Shown here: positions 44,005 through 52,889 of the stretch, one piece after another
Layout: each line of letters begins with the position of its first letter
Numbering within the stretch: the first letter of the stretch is position 1
Assembly: GCF_009664365.1 (NCBI RefSeq)
Contig: NZ_CP044310.1
Location: forward strand, 6,325,501 to 6,389,500
Source of the DNA: Paenibacillus xylanilyticus
GTDB lineage: Bacteria > Bacillota > Bacilli > Paenibacillales > Paenibacillaceae
Direction of reading: 5' to 3'
DNA: 64,000 nt
The notes under the pieces: generated by a model
The model's input: only the letters and a program-made list of their open reading frames with translations
Told to the model about the DNA's origin: nothing
The model's database searches: none
Made by a program: the position numbers and the translations under genes

Positions 44005-44141
44005 AATGAATCGATAACCTCCTTTGGGCTATTATAGCAAAATGAAAAGAACTCTATGGTGCGCAAGGGTTCGCACTTCATTAGACTGCACTACAGATTG
44101 TGACTGTGACTGTCTTGTCACTGCATCACAGCACGACAAAG

Positions 44142-44162
44142 GGCCGAGGGAATCCCTCGGCC
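44142..44162 (-). terminator. GC-rich hairpin after araA
   Basis: GGCCGAGGGA pairs with TCCCTCGGCC as a 10-bp stem with a minimal loop. The following minus-strand sequence (CTTTGTC) is only weakly T-rich, so it may act as a transcript-end stabiliser as much as a terminator. Confidence 0.55.
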
Positions 44163-44211
44163 GCCAGGCAATTATGGATATGAGTCCAATTACGATAAAA
44201 ATATCTTATGT

Positions 44212-45636
44212 TTATTTAATGACTACGTACTCCAGGTTAACCAGCTTCGCATATGTTACGATCTGATCTGTTGTCAGGTTCAAGGAAACGACAGTGTGGT
44301 GACCGCCACCATTTTCGATCCAGGCTTTGACCCCATCCTGGAAGTTTGGCTTCACGTTCCACAATACACGTGCCACAGGCAGATTTGGTGCTGGTACCGT
44401 TGGCTCGAATGCAGAAACTTCATTGATCAACAGTTTATAATGTGTGCCGAAGTCAGCCATGGATACAACAACACCTTCGCCTGCTTTGCCATCGAATACC
44501 AGACGTGCAGGATCTTCGCGATCGCCAATACCCAGTGGAGACACGATGATTCTCGGTTTGGTGCTGGCTAGAGTAGGATCTACTTCAAGCATGTGAGATT
44601 GAAGGATAGCTTCCTGTCCCGCAGCCATTTCATAGGTGTAATCTTCCATGAAGCCCGTGTTCTCGTTGTGGCTCATGATTTTTAGCAAACGATCAAGTGC
44701 AGCTGTTTTCCAGTCACCTTCACCAGCAAATCCATATCCTTGGGCCATCAGGCGCTGCACAGCCAAACCCGGAAGCTGCTTCATGCCATGCAGATCTTCG
44801 AAGTTGGTAGTGAATGCACTGTATCCGCCCTCGTCGAGGAAACGTTTGATCGCAATTTCATAACTGGCTTGCACACGCACACTGGCTTCCCAAGCTTCCT
44901 TGCTGTTTGTACCATAATCAAATTCATACAGCTCTGCGTATTGGCCGATCAGGTCGTCGATTTCCTGCTCTGTCACCGCATTCACAACCTGTACGAGGTC
45001 ACCAATGCCGAAGTAGTCGACCGTCCAACCGAATTGGATCTGTGCCTCCACTTTATCCCCTTCAGTTACACCCACGTTGCGCATGTTGTCGCCAAAACGG
45101 GCCACTTTAATGTTGAAGCTTTCGTTATAGGCAACCGCCACGTCCATCCAATCCGCAACCTGCTGCTGCACTTCTGGGCGCTCCCAGTAACCAACGACAA
45201 TTTTGTTTTGTTTTCTCAGACGGGCATTGATGAAACCATATTCACGGTCACCGTGTGCTGCCTGGTTCAGGTTCATGAAGTCCATATCGATGGTTGCCCA
45301 AGGAATGCTCTCATTGTATTGCGTAGCCAGATGAAGCAGCGGTTTTTGCAGCAATTTTGTACCCCGAATCCACATTTTCGCTGGAGAGAAGGTATGCATC
45401 CAAGTAATAACACCGGCTACTTCATCGCGATAGTTGACTTCCTTCATGATGCTTGTGATTTTATCTGCGCTTACCGCCAGATCCTGCAATACGAGCGGGT
45501 ATGGCAGAACGCCGCTTGCATTCAGGGCATCCGTAATCTTCTGTGCATTGGCTTTGACCTCGCCCAGTGCTTCTTCACCATAGAGATGCTGCGAACCAAC
45601 GACAAACCAAAATTCTTTTGCTGCTGTTGCTGACAT
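44212..45636 (-). CDS. araA: L-arabinose isomerase
   Basis: A 474-residue enzyme converting L-arabinose to L-ribulose in the cytosol. Family features are clear: FWFVVGSQHLYGEE at the start, TFSPAKMWI, NTGFMEDYTY and the Mn-binding residues (Glu and His) around HGMKQLPGL and SHMLEVDP. Length is normal. Its gene comes last in the araB-araD-araA operon but is separated from araD by a 271-nt structured gap. GAGGATGATTAC precedes the ATG. Confidence 0.96.
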   Translation of the reverse strand: MSATAAKEFWFVVGSQHLYGEEALGEVKANAQKITDALNASGVLPYPLVLQDLAVSADKITSIMKEVNYRDEVAGVITWMHTFSPAKMWIRGTKLLQKPLLHLATQYNESIPWATIDMDFMNLNQAAHGDREYGFINARLRKQNKIVVGYWERPEVQQQVADWMDVAVAYNESFNIKVARFGDNMRNVGVTEGDKVEAQIQFGWTVDYFGIGDLVQVVNAVTEQEIDDLIGQYAELYEFDYGTNSKEAWEASVRVQASYEIAIKRFLDEGGYSAFTTNFEDLHGMKQLPGLAVQRLMAQGYGFAGEGDWKTAALDRLLKIMSHNENTGFMEDYTYEMAAGQEAILQSHMLEVDPTLASTKPRIIVSPLGIGDREDPARLVFDGKAGEGVVVSMADFGTHYKLLINEVSAFEPTVPAPNLPVARVLWNVKPNFQDGVKAWIENGGGHHTVVSLNLTTDQIVTYAKLVNLEYVVIK

Positions 45637-45907
45637 GTAATCATCCTCATTTCATTTTTATAGTTGAATAAATGGGTTACACTTACCGCTCCGATTGCAG
45701 TACCATCTTCCGATCGCTGGTTATCCCCGGATTTCTTTGATCAATTTTAATAAGGATGATATCCGGTTATAAAGGCGAGCGCTTCGCTTCTACAGATTGG
45801 TACTGCACTCTCCGTTATCGTGTAAAAGTTTGATACAACTTCATTGGTAGTAGTAACAAACAACTTATTCGCTTGAATTATTATCAACCGATCGCTACAT
45901 AACCACA
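45637..45907 (-). promoter_or_regulatory. Structured araD-araA intercistronic region
   Basis: No gene is present and no AraR box is seen. TGCAGTACCA near 45697 and TGGTACTGCA near 45803 are perfect inverted arms that enclose a second pairing, TTAT-2 nt-CCGGAT with ATCCGG-2 nt-ATAA. The RNA could fold into a long stem. Possible roles are processing or stability control of araA mRNA, or an internal promoter; none is proven. Confidence 0.4.
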
Positions 45908-46603
45908 TTACTTCTGTCCGTAATACGCGTCTTTCCCGTGTTTCCGCAGATAGTGCTTATCCAGAATACCTTGCGGCAGTTCTTTGGCAAAGTTGTTTAG
46001 CTGCCGTGCATACAGGTTCATTTTGCATACTTCCTCCAGCACAACACTGTTCACCACAGCCGCCTTCGCATCTTTCCCCCAGGTAAACGGTGCATGACCA
46101 TGGAGCAGCACGGCCGGAACGGCCATAACATCAATCCCGCGCTCTTCAAACGTTTCAATAATGACGCGTCCTGTCTCCGCTTCGTATCCGCGATCAACCT
46201 CGTTCTGGTTCAGGAAACGCGCACAAGGTACCGCACCATAGAACGTATCCGCATGTGTCGTTCCCATAACAGGTACATCCAGTCCAGCCTGCGCCCAGAT
46301 GGTCGCCCATGTGGAGTGCGTATGCACAATCCCGCCTATTTCGGAGTAATGCTTATATAAAACGGCGTGGGTTGCTGTATCCGAAGATGGTCTCATCTCG
46401 CCCTCCACCACGTTGCCATCCAGATCGACAACGACCATGTCGCTTGGCTTCATGGCATCGTAGCTGACGCCGCTTGGTTTGATTACAAACAATCCGCTAT
46501 CCCGATCAATGGCGCTGACGTTGCCCCAAGTGAACTTCACAAGACCATGCTTCGGAAGCTCCAGATTCGCCTCATAAACCTCTTGCTTCAGTTGCTCTAA
46601 CAT
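45908..46603 (-). CDS. araD: L-ribulose-5-phosphate 4-epimerase
   Basis: A 231-residue class II aldolase-fold enzyme turning L-ribulose-5-P into D-xylulose-5-P. It has the metal-binding motif HTHSTWATIWAQAG (two His) and the downstream His in the VLLHGHAPFTWG segment, plus the TWGNVSA strand and the phosphate-binding SS(D)TATH region. All catalytic residues I can recognise are present. It begins 1 nt after the araB stop, so it is translationally linked to araB. GGGAGGGA precedes the ATG. Confidence 0.96.
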   Translation of the reverse strand: MLEQLKQEVYEANLELPKHGLVKFTWGNVSAIDRDSGLFVIKPSGVSYDAMKPSDMVVVDLDGNVVEGEMRPSSDTATHAVLYKHYSEIGGIVHTHSTWATIWAQAGLDVPVMGTTHADTFYGAVPCARFLNQNEVDRGYEAETGRVIIETFEERGIDVMAVPAVLLHGHAPFTWGKDAKAAVVNSVVLEEVCKMNLYARQLNNFAKELPQGILDKHYLRKHGKDAYYGQK

Positions 46604-46604
46604 C

Positions 46605-48227
46605 TTAGTCCCTCCCGTTCTCTACCAGATGATCAACAGCCGCCTGCTCAATGGCTAGACCCTTCCGGTAACGTTCGATAAATAATTCAAATCCTTTGAC
46701 ATCCGATGGGTCCGGTGCTACTTCCTCTCCAGCGACATCGCTGAATACCTTTTGCTCCAGGAACACATCCAGACTCTCCTGCTCATCCTTATTGATCATG
46801 TACGAAGCGAGAAGCGCCATGCCCCAAGCCCCGCCTTCCCCCGCCGTGGACATGACCGATACAGGCACATTCATCGCGGCTGCAACAATCCGCTGTCCAA
46901 CGACTGGCGTTTTGAACAATCCACCATGAGCCAAGATGCTGTCGATAGCGACATGTTCTTTTTCCGTCAAAATATCCATCCCGATCTTCAATGCACCGAA
47001 GGCTGTGAACAGATGGGTACGCATGAAGTTGGCCAGATTAAACCGGCTTTCAGGTGAACGAACGAACAACGGACGGCCCTTGTCGATCCCCGTAATATTC
47101 TCGCCGGAATAGTATCCGTAGCTCAGCAGGCCGCCACCATCCGGGTCTGCTTCGAGTGCTTTGTTAAACAAGACGCTGAATAGCTTGCCGCTATCGGCTT
47201 CGTATCCCATGGCCTCAGAGAATTCACGGAACAATCCGATCCATGCATTGATGTCGCTGGAGCAGTTGTTGGCATGTACCATACCCACCGGGCTGCCGTC
47301 TGGCGTTGTGACCATATCGATCTCGGGATACACTTTGGACAGTTCATTTTCCAGGACGATCATGGCAAAGACGGATGTGCCGACAGAGATATTGCCCGTG
47401 CGTTTTCTTACGCTGTTCGTCGCGACCATGCCTGTTCCGGCATCACCCTCCGGCGGACATAGCGGAATGCCTGCTTGCAAGTCTCCAGCGGGATCGAGCA
47501 GCTTGGCTCCGGCTTCCGTTAACGTTCCTGCATCCTCGCCCGCGAGATATACCTTGGGAAGAAGCTCTTCCAATGTCCATGGATAACTTCGGTCTGCGGT
47601 CAATTCGTCGAACTGCTTGATCATGGTTGGATGATAATTATGTGTGGACTCATCGATTGGGAAAATGCCTGAAGCATCACCAATTCCGATCGCTTTATTG
47701 CCGGTTAACAACCAGTGGATGTATCCAGCCAGTGTGGTCAGATTATCGATGCGAGGCAGATGCTCCTCCTCATTCAAAATCGCTTGATACAAGTGTGCGA
47801 TGCTCCAGCGTTCCGGGATATTGAACTGAAGAAGATCCGTTAACTCCTTTGCTGCCACTCCAGTCGTTGCATTACGCCACGTCCGGAACGGTACCAGCAG
47901 TTCACCCGTACGATCCAGTGCAACATATCCGTGCATCATGGCGGAGAAGCCGATAGAACCGATGGTTTGAAGCGTGATGCCGTACTTCTGTTCCACATCC
48001 TTCTTCATCTCGCGGTACGCGGTTTGCATGCCCGTGATGATATCCTCCTGGTTGTACGTCCAATATCCGTCTTTCAGGAGATTCTCCCATTCGTAACTTC
48101 CGGATGCGATGGTGTCGAAACGTTCGTTAATCAATACGGCCTTGATCCGCGTTGAACCGAACTCGATGCCAAGTGAAGTAGCTCCCTTCGCAATCGCCTC
48201 TTTCGTCTGCTCATGACTCATAACCAT
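46605..48227 (-). CDS. araB: Ribulokinase-type FGGY carbohydrate kinase
   Basis: About 540 residues. The N-terminal nucleotide-binding region reads GIEFGSTRIKAVLI, and the C-terminal part has HGGLFKTPVVGQR. It belongs to the ribulokinase-like FGGY group found in Paenibacillus ara operons and differs in detail from B. subtilis AraB. Role by operon context: phosphorylates L-ribulose. The longest frame starts at 48296, but GAGGGG lies 7 nt before the ATG at 48227; 48221 is also possible. It is the first gene of the araBDA operon, downstream of a promoter with an AraR box. Confidence 0.92.
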   Translation of the reverse strand: MVMSHEQTKEAIAKGATSLGIEFGSTRIKAVLINERFDTIASGSYEWENLLKDGYWTYNQEDIITGMQTAYREMKKDVEQKYGITLQTIGSIGFSAMMHGYVALDRTGELLVPFRTWRNATTGVAAKELTDLLQFNIPERWSIAHLYQAILNEEEHLPRIDNLTTLAGYIHWLLTGNKAIGIGDASGIFPIDESTHNYHPTMIKQFDELTADRSYPWTLEELLPKVYLAGEDAGTLTEAGAKLLDPAGDLQAGIPLCPPEGDAGTGMVATNSVRKRTGNISVGTSVFAMIVLENELSKVYPEIDMVTTPDGSPVGMVHANNCSSDINAWIGLFREFSEAMGYEADSGKLFSVLFNKALEADPDGGGLLSYGYYSGENITGIDKGRPLFVRSPESRFNLANFMRTHLFTAFGALKIGMDILTEKEHVAIDSILAHGGLFKTPVVGQRIVAAAMNVPVSVMSTAGEGGAWGMALLASYMINKDEQESLDVFLEQKVFSDVAGEEVAPDPSDVKGFELFIERYRKGLAIEQAAVDHLVENGRD

Positions 48228-48384
48228 GGTTGTCCCCTCTCTGATCGCCGTTTTAATCGCTAGGATGGTATTTACGTTAAAGGACCAAAGCTGCAACGGC
48301 TTAGGATGAATTTATGAATTTGTATAAAATGTGTACTGCTGTTGCGAACATTTCTGGTGAATAAACAGCAGCAATCCTTATTTA

Positions 48385-48398
48385 AGAATGCGCTTTCC
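48385..48398 (-). promoter_or_regulatory. Possible cre site before araB
   Basis: On the minus strand GGAAAGCGCATTCT resembles the CcpA consensus (TGWAANCGNTNWCA) with a few mismatches. It lies about 20 bp downstream of the araB -10 element, a common position for carbon repression road-blocks. Confidence 0.45.
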
Positions 48399-48413
48399 TT
48401 TTCTGACAGCCTT

Positions 48414-48442
48414 AGTATAATTTTTGTACGTACATCTGTCAA
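48414..48442 (-). promoter_or_regulatory. araBDA promoter with AraR box in the spacer
   Basis: TTGACA (48442-48437), a 17-nt spacer and TATACT (48419-48414) on the minus strand. The spacer contains TGTACGTACA (48425-48434), a perfect palindrome matching the core of the B. subtilis AraR operator (ATTTGTACGTACAAAT). AraR bound here would occlude polymerase. Confidence 0.88.
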
Positions 48443-48610
48443 TAATATATAACATTTATACTTACAAAGAACCTGTTATTACTGTTTATCATGTCTTTTT
48501 TTGCTTGCTTAAGGGTATGCTGTAGTGTACAGTTTCATGTAATTGAACCTGAATTGTACGGTTTATTTCGGGAAATATGCTGTTTTATTTTCATCAGACT
48601 AGAATCATGC

Positions 48611-48627
48611 TAAAATATGTACGTACA
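48611..48627 (+). promoter_or_regulatory. araR promoter -10 with AraR box
   Basis: TAAAAT (48611-48616) has an extended TGC before it and a TTTTCA about 17 nt upstream. TGTACGTACA (48618-48627) follows at once. A second AraR box here implies autoregulation and, with the araB box 190 bp away, possible looping. Confidence 0.75.
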
Positions 48628-48682
48628 ACTATTTGAACCATAACGTTTCTATAGATGAGTAATCATGAAAGAAGTGGATTGC

Positions 48683-49774
48683 GTGAAGCCAAAATACCAA
48701 GTCATTATTGATGATATAAAGAGCCATATCCTTTCGGGGACATATAACGTGGGCGAACAGATCCCAACCGAGTCTGCTCTGCAGGAGAGCTACAATGTGA
48801 GCCGTCAGACGGTGAGGAAGGCCATTTTGGAGCTGTCGAACGAAGGTTTTTTGCGAAGCGAGAAGGGCTCTGGAACCTATGTCAGCAACCAATACCGATC
48901 CAGATCCGGCGGAACAACGATGAAGAAAACGATTGGTGTCATCACGACGTACATCTCTGATTACATCTTCCCCTCCATCATTCGCGGTATTGAAAGCCGA
49001 TTGAACGAGGATAATTATTCATTGCTGTTAGCCAGCACCAATAATGATGTCGCCCAAGAGAAAAAAGCGCTGGAGATGATGCTCTCCTACGGGGTCGATG
49101 GCCTGATTGTGGAGCCGACCAAGAGCAATCTGTACAATCCCAACATTGCGTACTACCTTTCATTTAAGGAGCAGGATGTACCGTTTACGATGATCAATGC
49201 CTTTTACGAGGAGCTGGAGGTTCCCTTCTTCTGTCTGGATGACGTACAGTCCAGCTATCTGGCCACCCGGGAATTGATCGCCAATGGGCATACCCAGATT
49301 GGGCTTATTGCAAAAATGGATGATTTGCAAGGAAAGTACCGGATGAAGGGGTATATCAAAGCATTGGGCGAAGTCAAGTTACGGTTCCATCCCGAGCAGG
49401 TGCTTTCGTTCGATACGGCCTCGAAGCCGGATCTGTCCGCTAATCTGGAAACGTTTCTGAACGATAACAGGGAAGCTCTGACCGCCATCGTATGTTACAA
49501 CGACGAGGTGGGGCTGGAAGTGGTGCATGCCTGCAGAAGGCTGGGCATATCCATTCCGGATGAGTTATCCATTATTGGACAGGACAATTCGTACATCGCC
49601 AAAAACGCCAATATTAAACTCACCACGCTAACCCATCCCCAGGAGCAAATGGGACGCGACGCTGCCGATTGGGTCATTAAGAAGCTGCAAGGCAAAAAGG
49701 ATCTGCCCACCAACACCTATTACCAGCCTGTCCTGGTGGAGGGTGAGACAGTGAAGGAGATTGAAGTAGAATAA
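48683..49774 (+). CDS. araR: Arabinose operon repressor (GntR-type HTH, LacI-type sensor)
   Basis: About 363 residues. An N-terminal GntR wHTH (IPTESALQESYNVSRQTVRKAILELS) is followed by a LacI/periplasmic-binding-type effector domain from about 75 on (IGVITTYISDYIFPSIIRGI). This chimeric build is the AraR family. L-arabinose releases it from TGTACGTACA boxes, which are present at both nearby promoters. It is divergent from araBDA. GTG at 48683 matches the usual AraR N-terminus (MxPKY) and follows AAGAAGTGG; ATG at 48665 is possible. A strong terminator follows. Confidence 0.95.
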   Translation: MKPKYQVIIDDIKSHILSGTYNVGEQIPTESALQESYNVSRQTVRKAILELSNEGFLRSEKGSGTYVSNQYRSRSGGTTMKKTIGVITTYISDYIFPSIIRGIESRLNEDNYSLLLASTNNDVAQEKKALEMMLSYGVDGLIVEPTKSNLYNPNIAYYLSFKEQDVPFTMINAFYEELEVPFFCLDDVQSSYLATRELIANGHTQIGLIAKMDDLQGKYRMKGYIKALGEVKLRFHPEQVLSFDTASKPDLSANLETFLNDNREALTAIVCYNDEVGLEVVHACRRLGISIPDELSIIGQDNSYIAKNANIKLTTLTHPQEQMGRDAADWVIKKLQGKKDLPTNTYYQPVLVEGETVKEIEVE

Positions 49775-49789
49775 GGTACTATCCATAGA

Positions 49790-49830
49790 AAAAGGCTGCC
49801 ATCCATGGCAGCCTTTAACGTTTTTTTTAT
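49790..49830 (+). terminator. Intrinsic terminator of araR
   Basis: AAAGGCTGCCAT pairs with ATGGCAGCCTTT, an almost uninterrupted 12-bp stem with a minimal loop. AACG then eight T follow on the plus strand. Confidence 0.85.
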
Positions 49831-49897
49831 GTTTTACCTATCCGACAATCGCTGGAAGAACCCTATTCAAGGAAAATCCTCGGGAGCATTCTTCCCA

Positions 49898-50542
49898 TTA
49901 TTTTGTTATGCCGTTCCAAAATGTCATCTCTTCAATCGGAAGACGTGTGGTTGGATGTCCCGGTTGTGATGCTTTACCGATGGCTATGAGTATAGTGGGT
50001 ACATAATGATTGGGAATATCAAATGCCTGGGTGAATTTCTCCTTGTCATAACCAGCCATGGCAACGGTATCGTAACCGCGCGCTCGTGCGGCTAGCATGA
50101 GCTGCATCGATACAAGACCACAATCGAATATTACACCCTCCTTAATATATTGAGGATCCATGGATGCCAGCATTCCCTTCATATTGGTAACCAGTGTTTC
50201 CTTGACTTCTTGGGTCATGTAACCAGCTTCTACGGAAGCGTCATAAACAGAGTCCACCTGTCTAATGTACTCCAGGTCACCAAGCACCGCGATGACGGCC
50301 GAGGCATTCACCACTTGCTGTTGGTTATTCGCAATGGGAAGCAGCTGTTCCTTCAAAGCCTGTTCATTGAAGACAACGAATTTCCATGGCTGCATATTTG
50401 CACCTGACGGAGCAAGAGTAGCTTCAGTCAAAATATCTTTCAGTTCCTGCTCGGAAATTTGGAAGGCAGGATCGTAATTGCGTACTGAACGTCTTTCTTT
50501 GACAACACCCATGAAACTTTGCTCTTGTTTTGTGCTCTCCAT
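49898..50542 (-). CDS. Nitroreductase-family protein
   Basis: About 214 residues. The FMN-binding nitroreductase fold is seen: RRSVRNYDP near the N-terminus, EATLAPSGANMQPWKFVV near 45-65 and AGYDKEKF late. It probably reduces quinones or nitro compounds with NAD(P)H as a dimer. The frame is open to 50596 but GGGAGG fits ATG 50542. It lies downstream of an Rrf2 regulator, separated by two copies of an ACTGTG...CACAGT operator, so it is probably the regulated target in a redox- or nitrosative-stress response. Confidence 0.88.
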   Translation of the reverse strand: MESTKQEQSFMGVVKERRSVRNYDPAFQISEQELKDILTEATLAPSGANMQPWKFVVFNEQALKEQLLPIANNQQQVVNASAVIAVLGDLEYIRQVDSVYDASVEAGYMTQEVKETLVTNMKGMLASMDPQYIKEGVIFDCGLVSMQLMLAARARGYDTVAMAGYDKEKFTQAFDIPNHYVPTILIAIGKASQPGHPTTRLPIEEMTFWNGITK

Positions 50543-50565
50543 TCCGTTTAGCCTCCCATATTTAT

Positions 50566-50634
50566 ACTGTGTGTTATTCAGCACAGTTAAAAACAAAAAA
50601 ATAAACCACTTAACTGTGCTAATATAAGCACAGT
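50566..50634. promoter_or_regulatory. Twin 22-bp operators before the nitroreductase gene
   Basis: ACTGTGCT-6-AGCACAGT (50613-50634) is a perfect 8-6-8 palindrome. A second copy, ACTGTGTG-6-AGCACAGT (50566-50587), has two mismatches in one arm. Centres are 47 bp apart. Both lie between the Rrf2-family gene and the nitroreductase start. Binding by that Rrf2 protein is inferred. Confidence 0.7.
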
Positions 50635-50660
50635 ATATATGCGGAATAGATCGTTGTCAA

Positions 50661-51107
50661 TTATTCCGTTACAGGGTTCATTTTATTGGCCATATCGGCA
50701 ATGGTGTATTTTTGTAAAATATTCAGAACGCTATTGTTAATTTCATCCGATATATCGCTGAACATATCATGCATCTGTAAGCCGAATGCGTGCTCACCTG
50801 TAGATTCAAGCATACCTTCACATAGAGATACATCGGTCTGGAGTGCCTGATATATATCAGCCAGTGTGACTGACTCCGGCGCTGCCTTCATCCAGTATCC
50901 CCCATCGCGACCTTCCCGGACTTCAAGAATATTTTCCTGAGCCAGCTTCGCCAATATCCGGCGGATCAACGTCGCTTCCGAACACAAGTGATCAGCAATA
51001 TTGGTGCTAGGATAGCGATTTGGACTATCGGACATGAACACAAGAGCCTGCAGAGCCAAGCCGAATGCCTTGCTGTTGGATGGACAGGTATGTTTGGCCT
51101 TTTTCAT
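50661..51107 (-). CDS. Rrf2-family transcriptional regulator
   Basis: A 148-residue regulator. The wHTH occupies the first ~75 residues (IADHLCSEATLIRRILAKLAQENILEVREGRDGGYWMK, the RDGGY wing being typical of Rrf2). The C-terminal dimerisation helix follows. A cysteine near 42 and one near 95 exist, but the three-Cys Fe-S cluster pattern (CX7CX5-6C) of IscR/NsrR is absent, so it is more like YwnA/HypR-type redox or disulfide-stress sensors. It is in the same direction as, and upstream of, the nitroreductase gene with operators between them. Confidence 0.87.
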   Translation of the reverse strand: MKKAKHTCPSNSKAFGLALQALVFMSDSPNRYPSTNIADHLCSEATLIRRILAKLAQENILEVREGRDGGYWMKAAPESVTLADIYQALQTDVSLCEGMLESTGEHAFGLQMHDMFSDISDEINNSVLNILQKYTIADMANKMNPVTE

Positions 51108-51205
51108 TATACAGTGCTCCCTTCTTCGTGATGTAATGTGTGCATTATAGCAAACCCTTAAGTCCCATTCAACAAGAGGAAGAGGAACCGCTCTACGCTG
51201 GCAGT

Positions 51206-52423
51206 TTACTTCTCATTTACAGCTAAGAAGCGAACAGTAACCGTGGTTCCATATCCTTTCACACTATGATAATGAATTTCTCCACCATACTTTTCGACAA
51301 TATTAAAGCAAATCATTAACCCTAGCCCTGTCCCATTACTTTTTAACGAATAAAAAGGAGTGCCTAGTGACTTCACCTCATCTTCTGACATTCCGCTTCC
51401 TTGATCGATAATTCTTATCTCAATATTATGACGACTTCTCCTTGCCGTAACAGAGACAGACATGCCCGCCTCCGACGCTTCCACTGCATTTTTGATTAAA
51501 TTCATAAGCAGCTGCTTGAACTCAATCGTATTAATGAGAATCGTACAGTCTTCCTCAACATCTATATCAATATGATTATCCGATAGCATGGCATATGAAC
51601 TTAGCAGACTTGTAACACTATGAAGGACATCCTTCACATCGACTCTCTCCGGTTTCAGATCTCCGTTGGGCTTCGAGAGGGTTAGGAATTGAGAAGTGAT
51701 GTGTTCAACTGTATTCAGTTCGTCGATCATTAATTTAAACTTGCTCTTGTCCGAAACGTCAAAAGTGGGATCTTGCTGATATAACTGCAAAAAACCTCGA
51801 ACAACAGTAACCGGGTTCCTAATTTCATGCGCCACAGCAGCGGTCAAATTAGCGATCATCTTCAAACGCTCTGCTTGTTGTACCTGCTCATAATAGAGCT
51901 GCTGCTTTTTCATCCGACTAAAGGATAAATGAAATATGAGAAACAGCATCACTTGGCTGGCTATGATATTGATTAAATTGCCTACAAGATCATAATGTAA
52001 GTATGTATACACCTGTCCCTGGTCAATTAGAGTGATGTAAACGAAAGTCAACAGAATCAGTATTCCATTTAAAAACATGGAGAAGTAAAACAATTTCATA
52101 TCAAAAAACAAAATCGCAAGAGAAGGAATGAGGCATATCAGAATATAGATGGTCCAGGTATCCGGGTACAAAAAGAACAGCGTATAGAAATAAGCGAACC
52201 CCATCATAATGATGATCGTTCTGAAAACATAGGTCTCATACTTCGGATAGATCAGCAAACACACCGATATAATTGCTACACACGTAAAATGAATACCATA
52301 GCCTATCGTAATGCCCTTTAACTCAGACGTCGATAGGATAAGTCCCCACACCATAAGCACTATGATCGTTAACATGGATATGTAATATGTTCTTCGGTTT
52401 ACCTGACTGTATAATTCCTTCAT
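51206..52423 (-). CDS. Orphan sensor histidine kinase, sporulation-kinase-like
   Basis: A 405-residue kinase. About six membrane segments lie in residues 15-185. HisKA follows with AVAHEIRNPVTVVRGFLQL (phospho-His near 199), then HATPase with NLIKNAVEAS, DQGSGMS and GTGLGLMICF. The arrangement and the RNPVTVVRG sequence resemble KinB-type sporulation kinases that feed Spo0F/Spo0A. There is no adjacent response regulator. The signal is unknown; the membrane domain has almost no extracellular loop, as in KinB. Role in the phosphorelay is inferred. Confidence 0.85.
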   Translation of the reverse strand: MKELYSQVNRRTYYISMLTIIVLMVWGLILSTSELKGITIGYGIHFTCVAIISVCLLIYPKYETYVFRTIIIMMGFAYFYTLFFLYPDTWTIYILICLIPSLAILFFDMKLFYFSMFLNGILILLTFVYITLIDQGQVYTYLHYDLVGNLINIIASQVMLFLIFHLSFSRMKKQQLYYEQVQQAERLKMIANLTAAVAHEIRNPVTVVRGFLQLYQQDPTFDVSDKSKFKLMIDELNTVEHITSQFLTLSKPNGDLKPERVDVKDVLHSVTSLLSSYAMLSDNHIDIDVEEDCTILINTIEFKQLLMNLIKNAVEASEAGMSVSVTARRSRHNIEIRIIDQGSGMSEDEVKSLGTPFYSLKSNGTGLGLMICFNIVEKYGGEIHYHSVKGYGTTVTVRFLAVNEK

Positions 52424-52666
52424 GAACCCACCATTTCAATTCAAATTTAATATCTTCGAATATCTTCAACACGATATAACCTTGTGCGCGGGCAAACCTA
52501 AAGGCACCCGCCTGGATGCCTATTCTACATCTCATTGTATCTTATTTGACTAACGACTTAATATAAAATTCTGTTGTTTTACGTAAAATATAGTATAGCC
52601 GTACAGTCTACGAGCCCGTACGGCTATCTAAAGTTTATGCTGCTATCGTAATCCTGATAGATTAGC

Positions 52667-52828
52667 TTAATTGGTTGTTGCTTTTGAGTATAGATAGAGA
52701 TCACTCGCTGCTTCTTCTGCGCCTTTATCTTGATTAACGATTCCTTCATACGTGAAACCAAGCTTTTGCAAGAGCTTTATGGAATTCAGATTTTCAGATT
52801 CTACCTTTGCTTCGATTCGTTTCAGCAT
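52667..52828 (-). pseudogene. C-terminal remnant of a GNAT acetyltransferase
   Basis: Fifty-three codons starting at ATG 52828 read LKRIEAKVESENLNSIKLLQ-KLGFTYEG, the conserved motif A/B end of RimJ-type GNAT acetyltransferases (residues ~120-170 of a full protein). The acetyl-CoA binding motif is missing and the upstream sequence shows no matching frame, so it is a truncated, inactive remnant. No ribosome binding site precedes the ATG. It may reflect a deletion before the YheC/D gene. Confidence 0.6.
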
Positions 52829-52889
52829 AAATATAGACGAATGGCCGCTTATGCTAACCTTTACTTTACCTTAGAATGACTGTAAACGA

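Noticed and set aside
44740..45633. 297-codon open frame on the plus strand
   Set aside because: It is antisense to araA, has no ribosome binding site and its product is Cys/His-rich nonsense; araA is a clear match to its family.
45637..45907. A riboswitch in the araD-araA gap
   Set aside because: No known aptamer class could be matched, so only pairing is reported.
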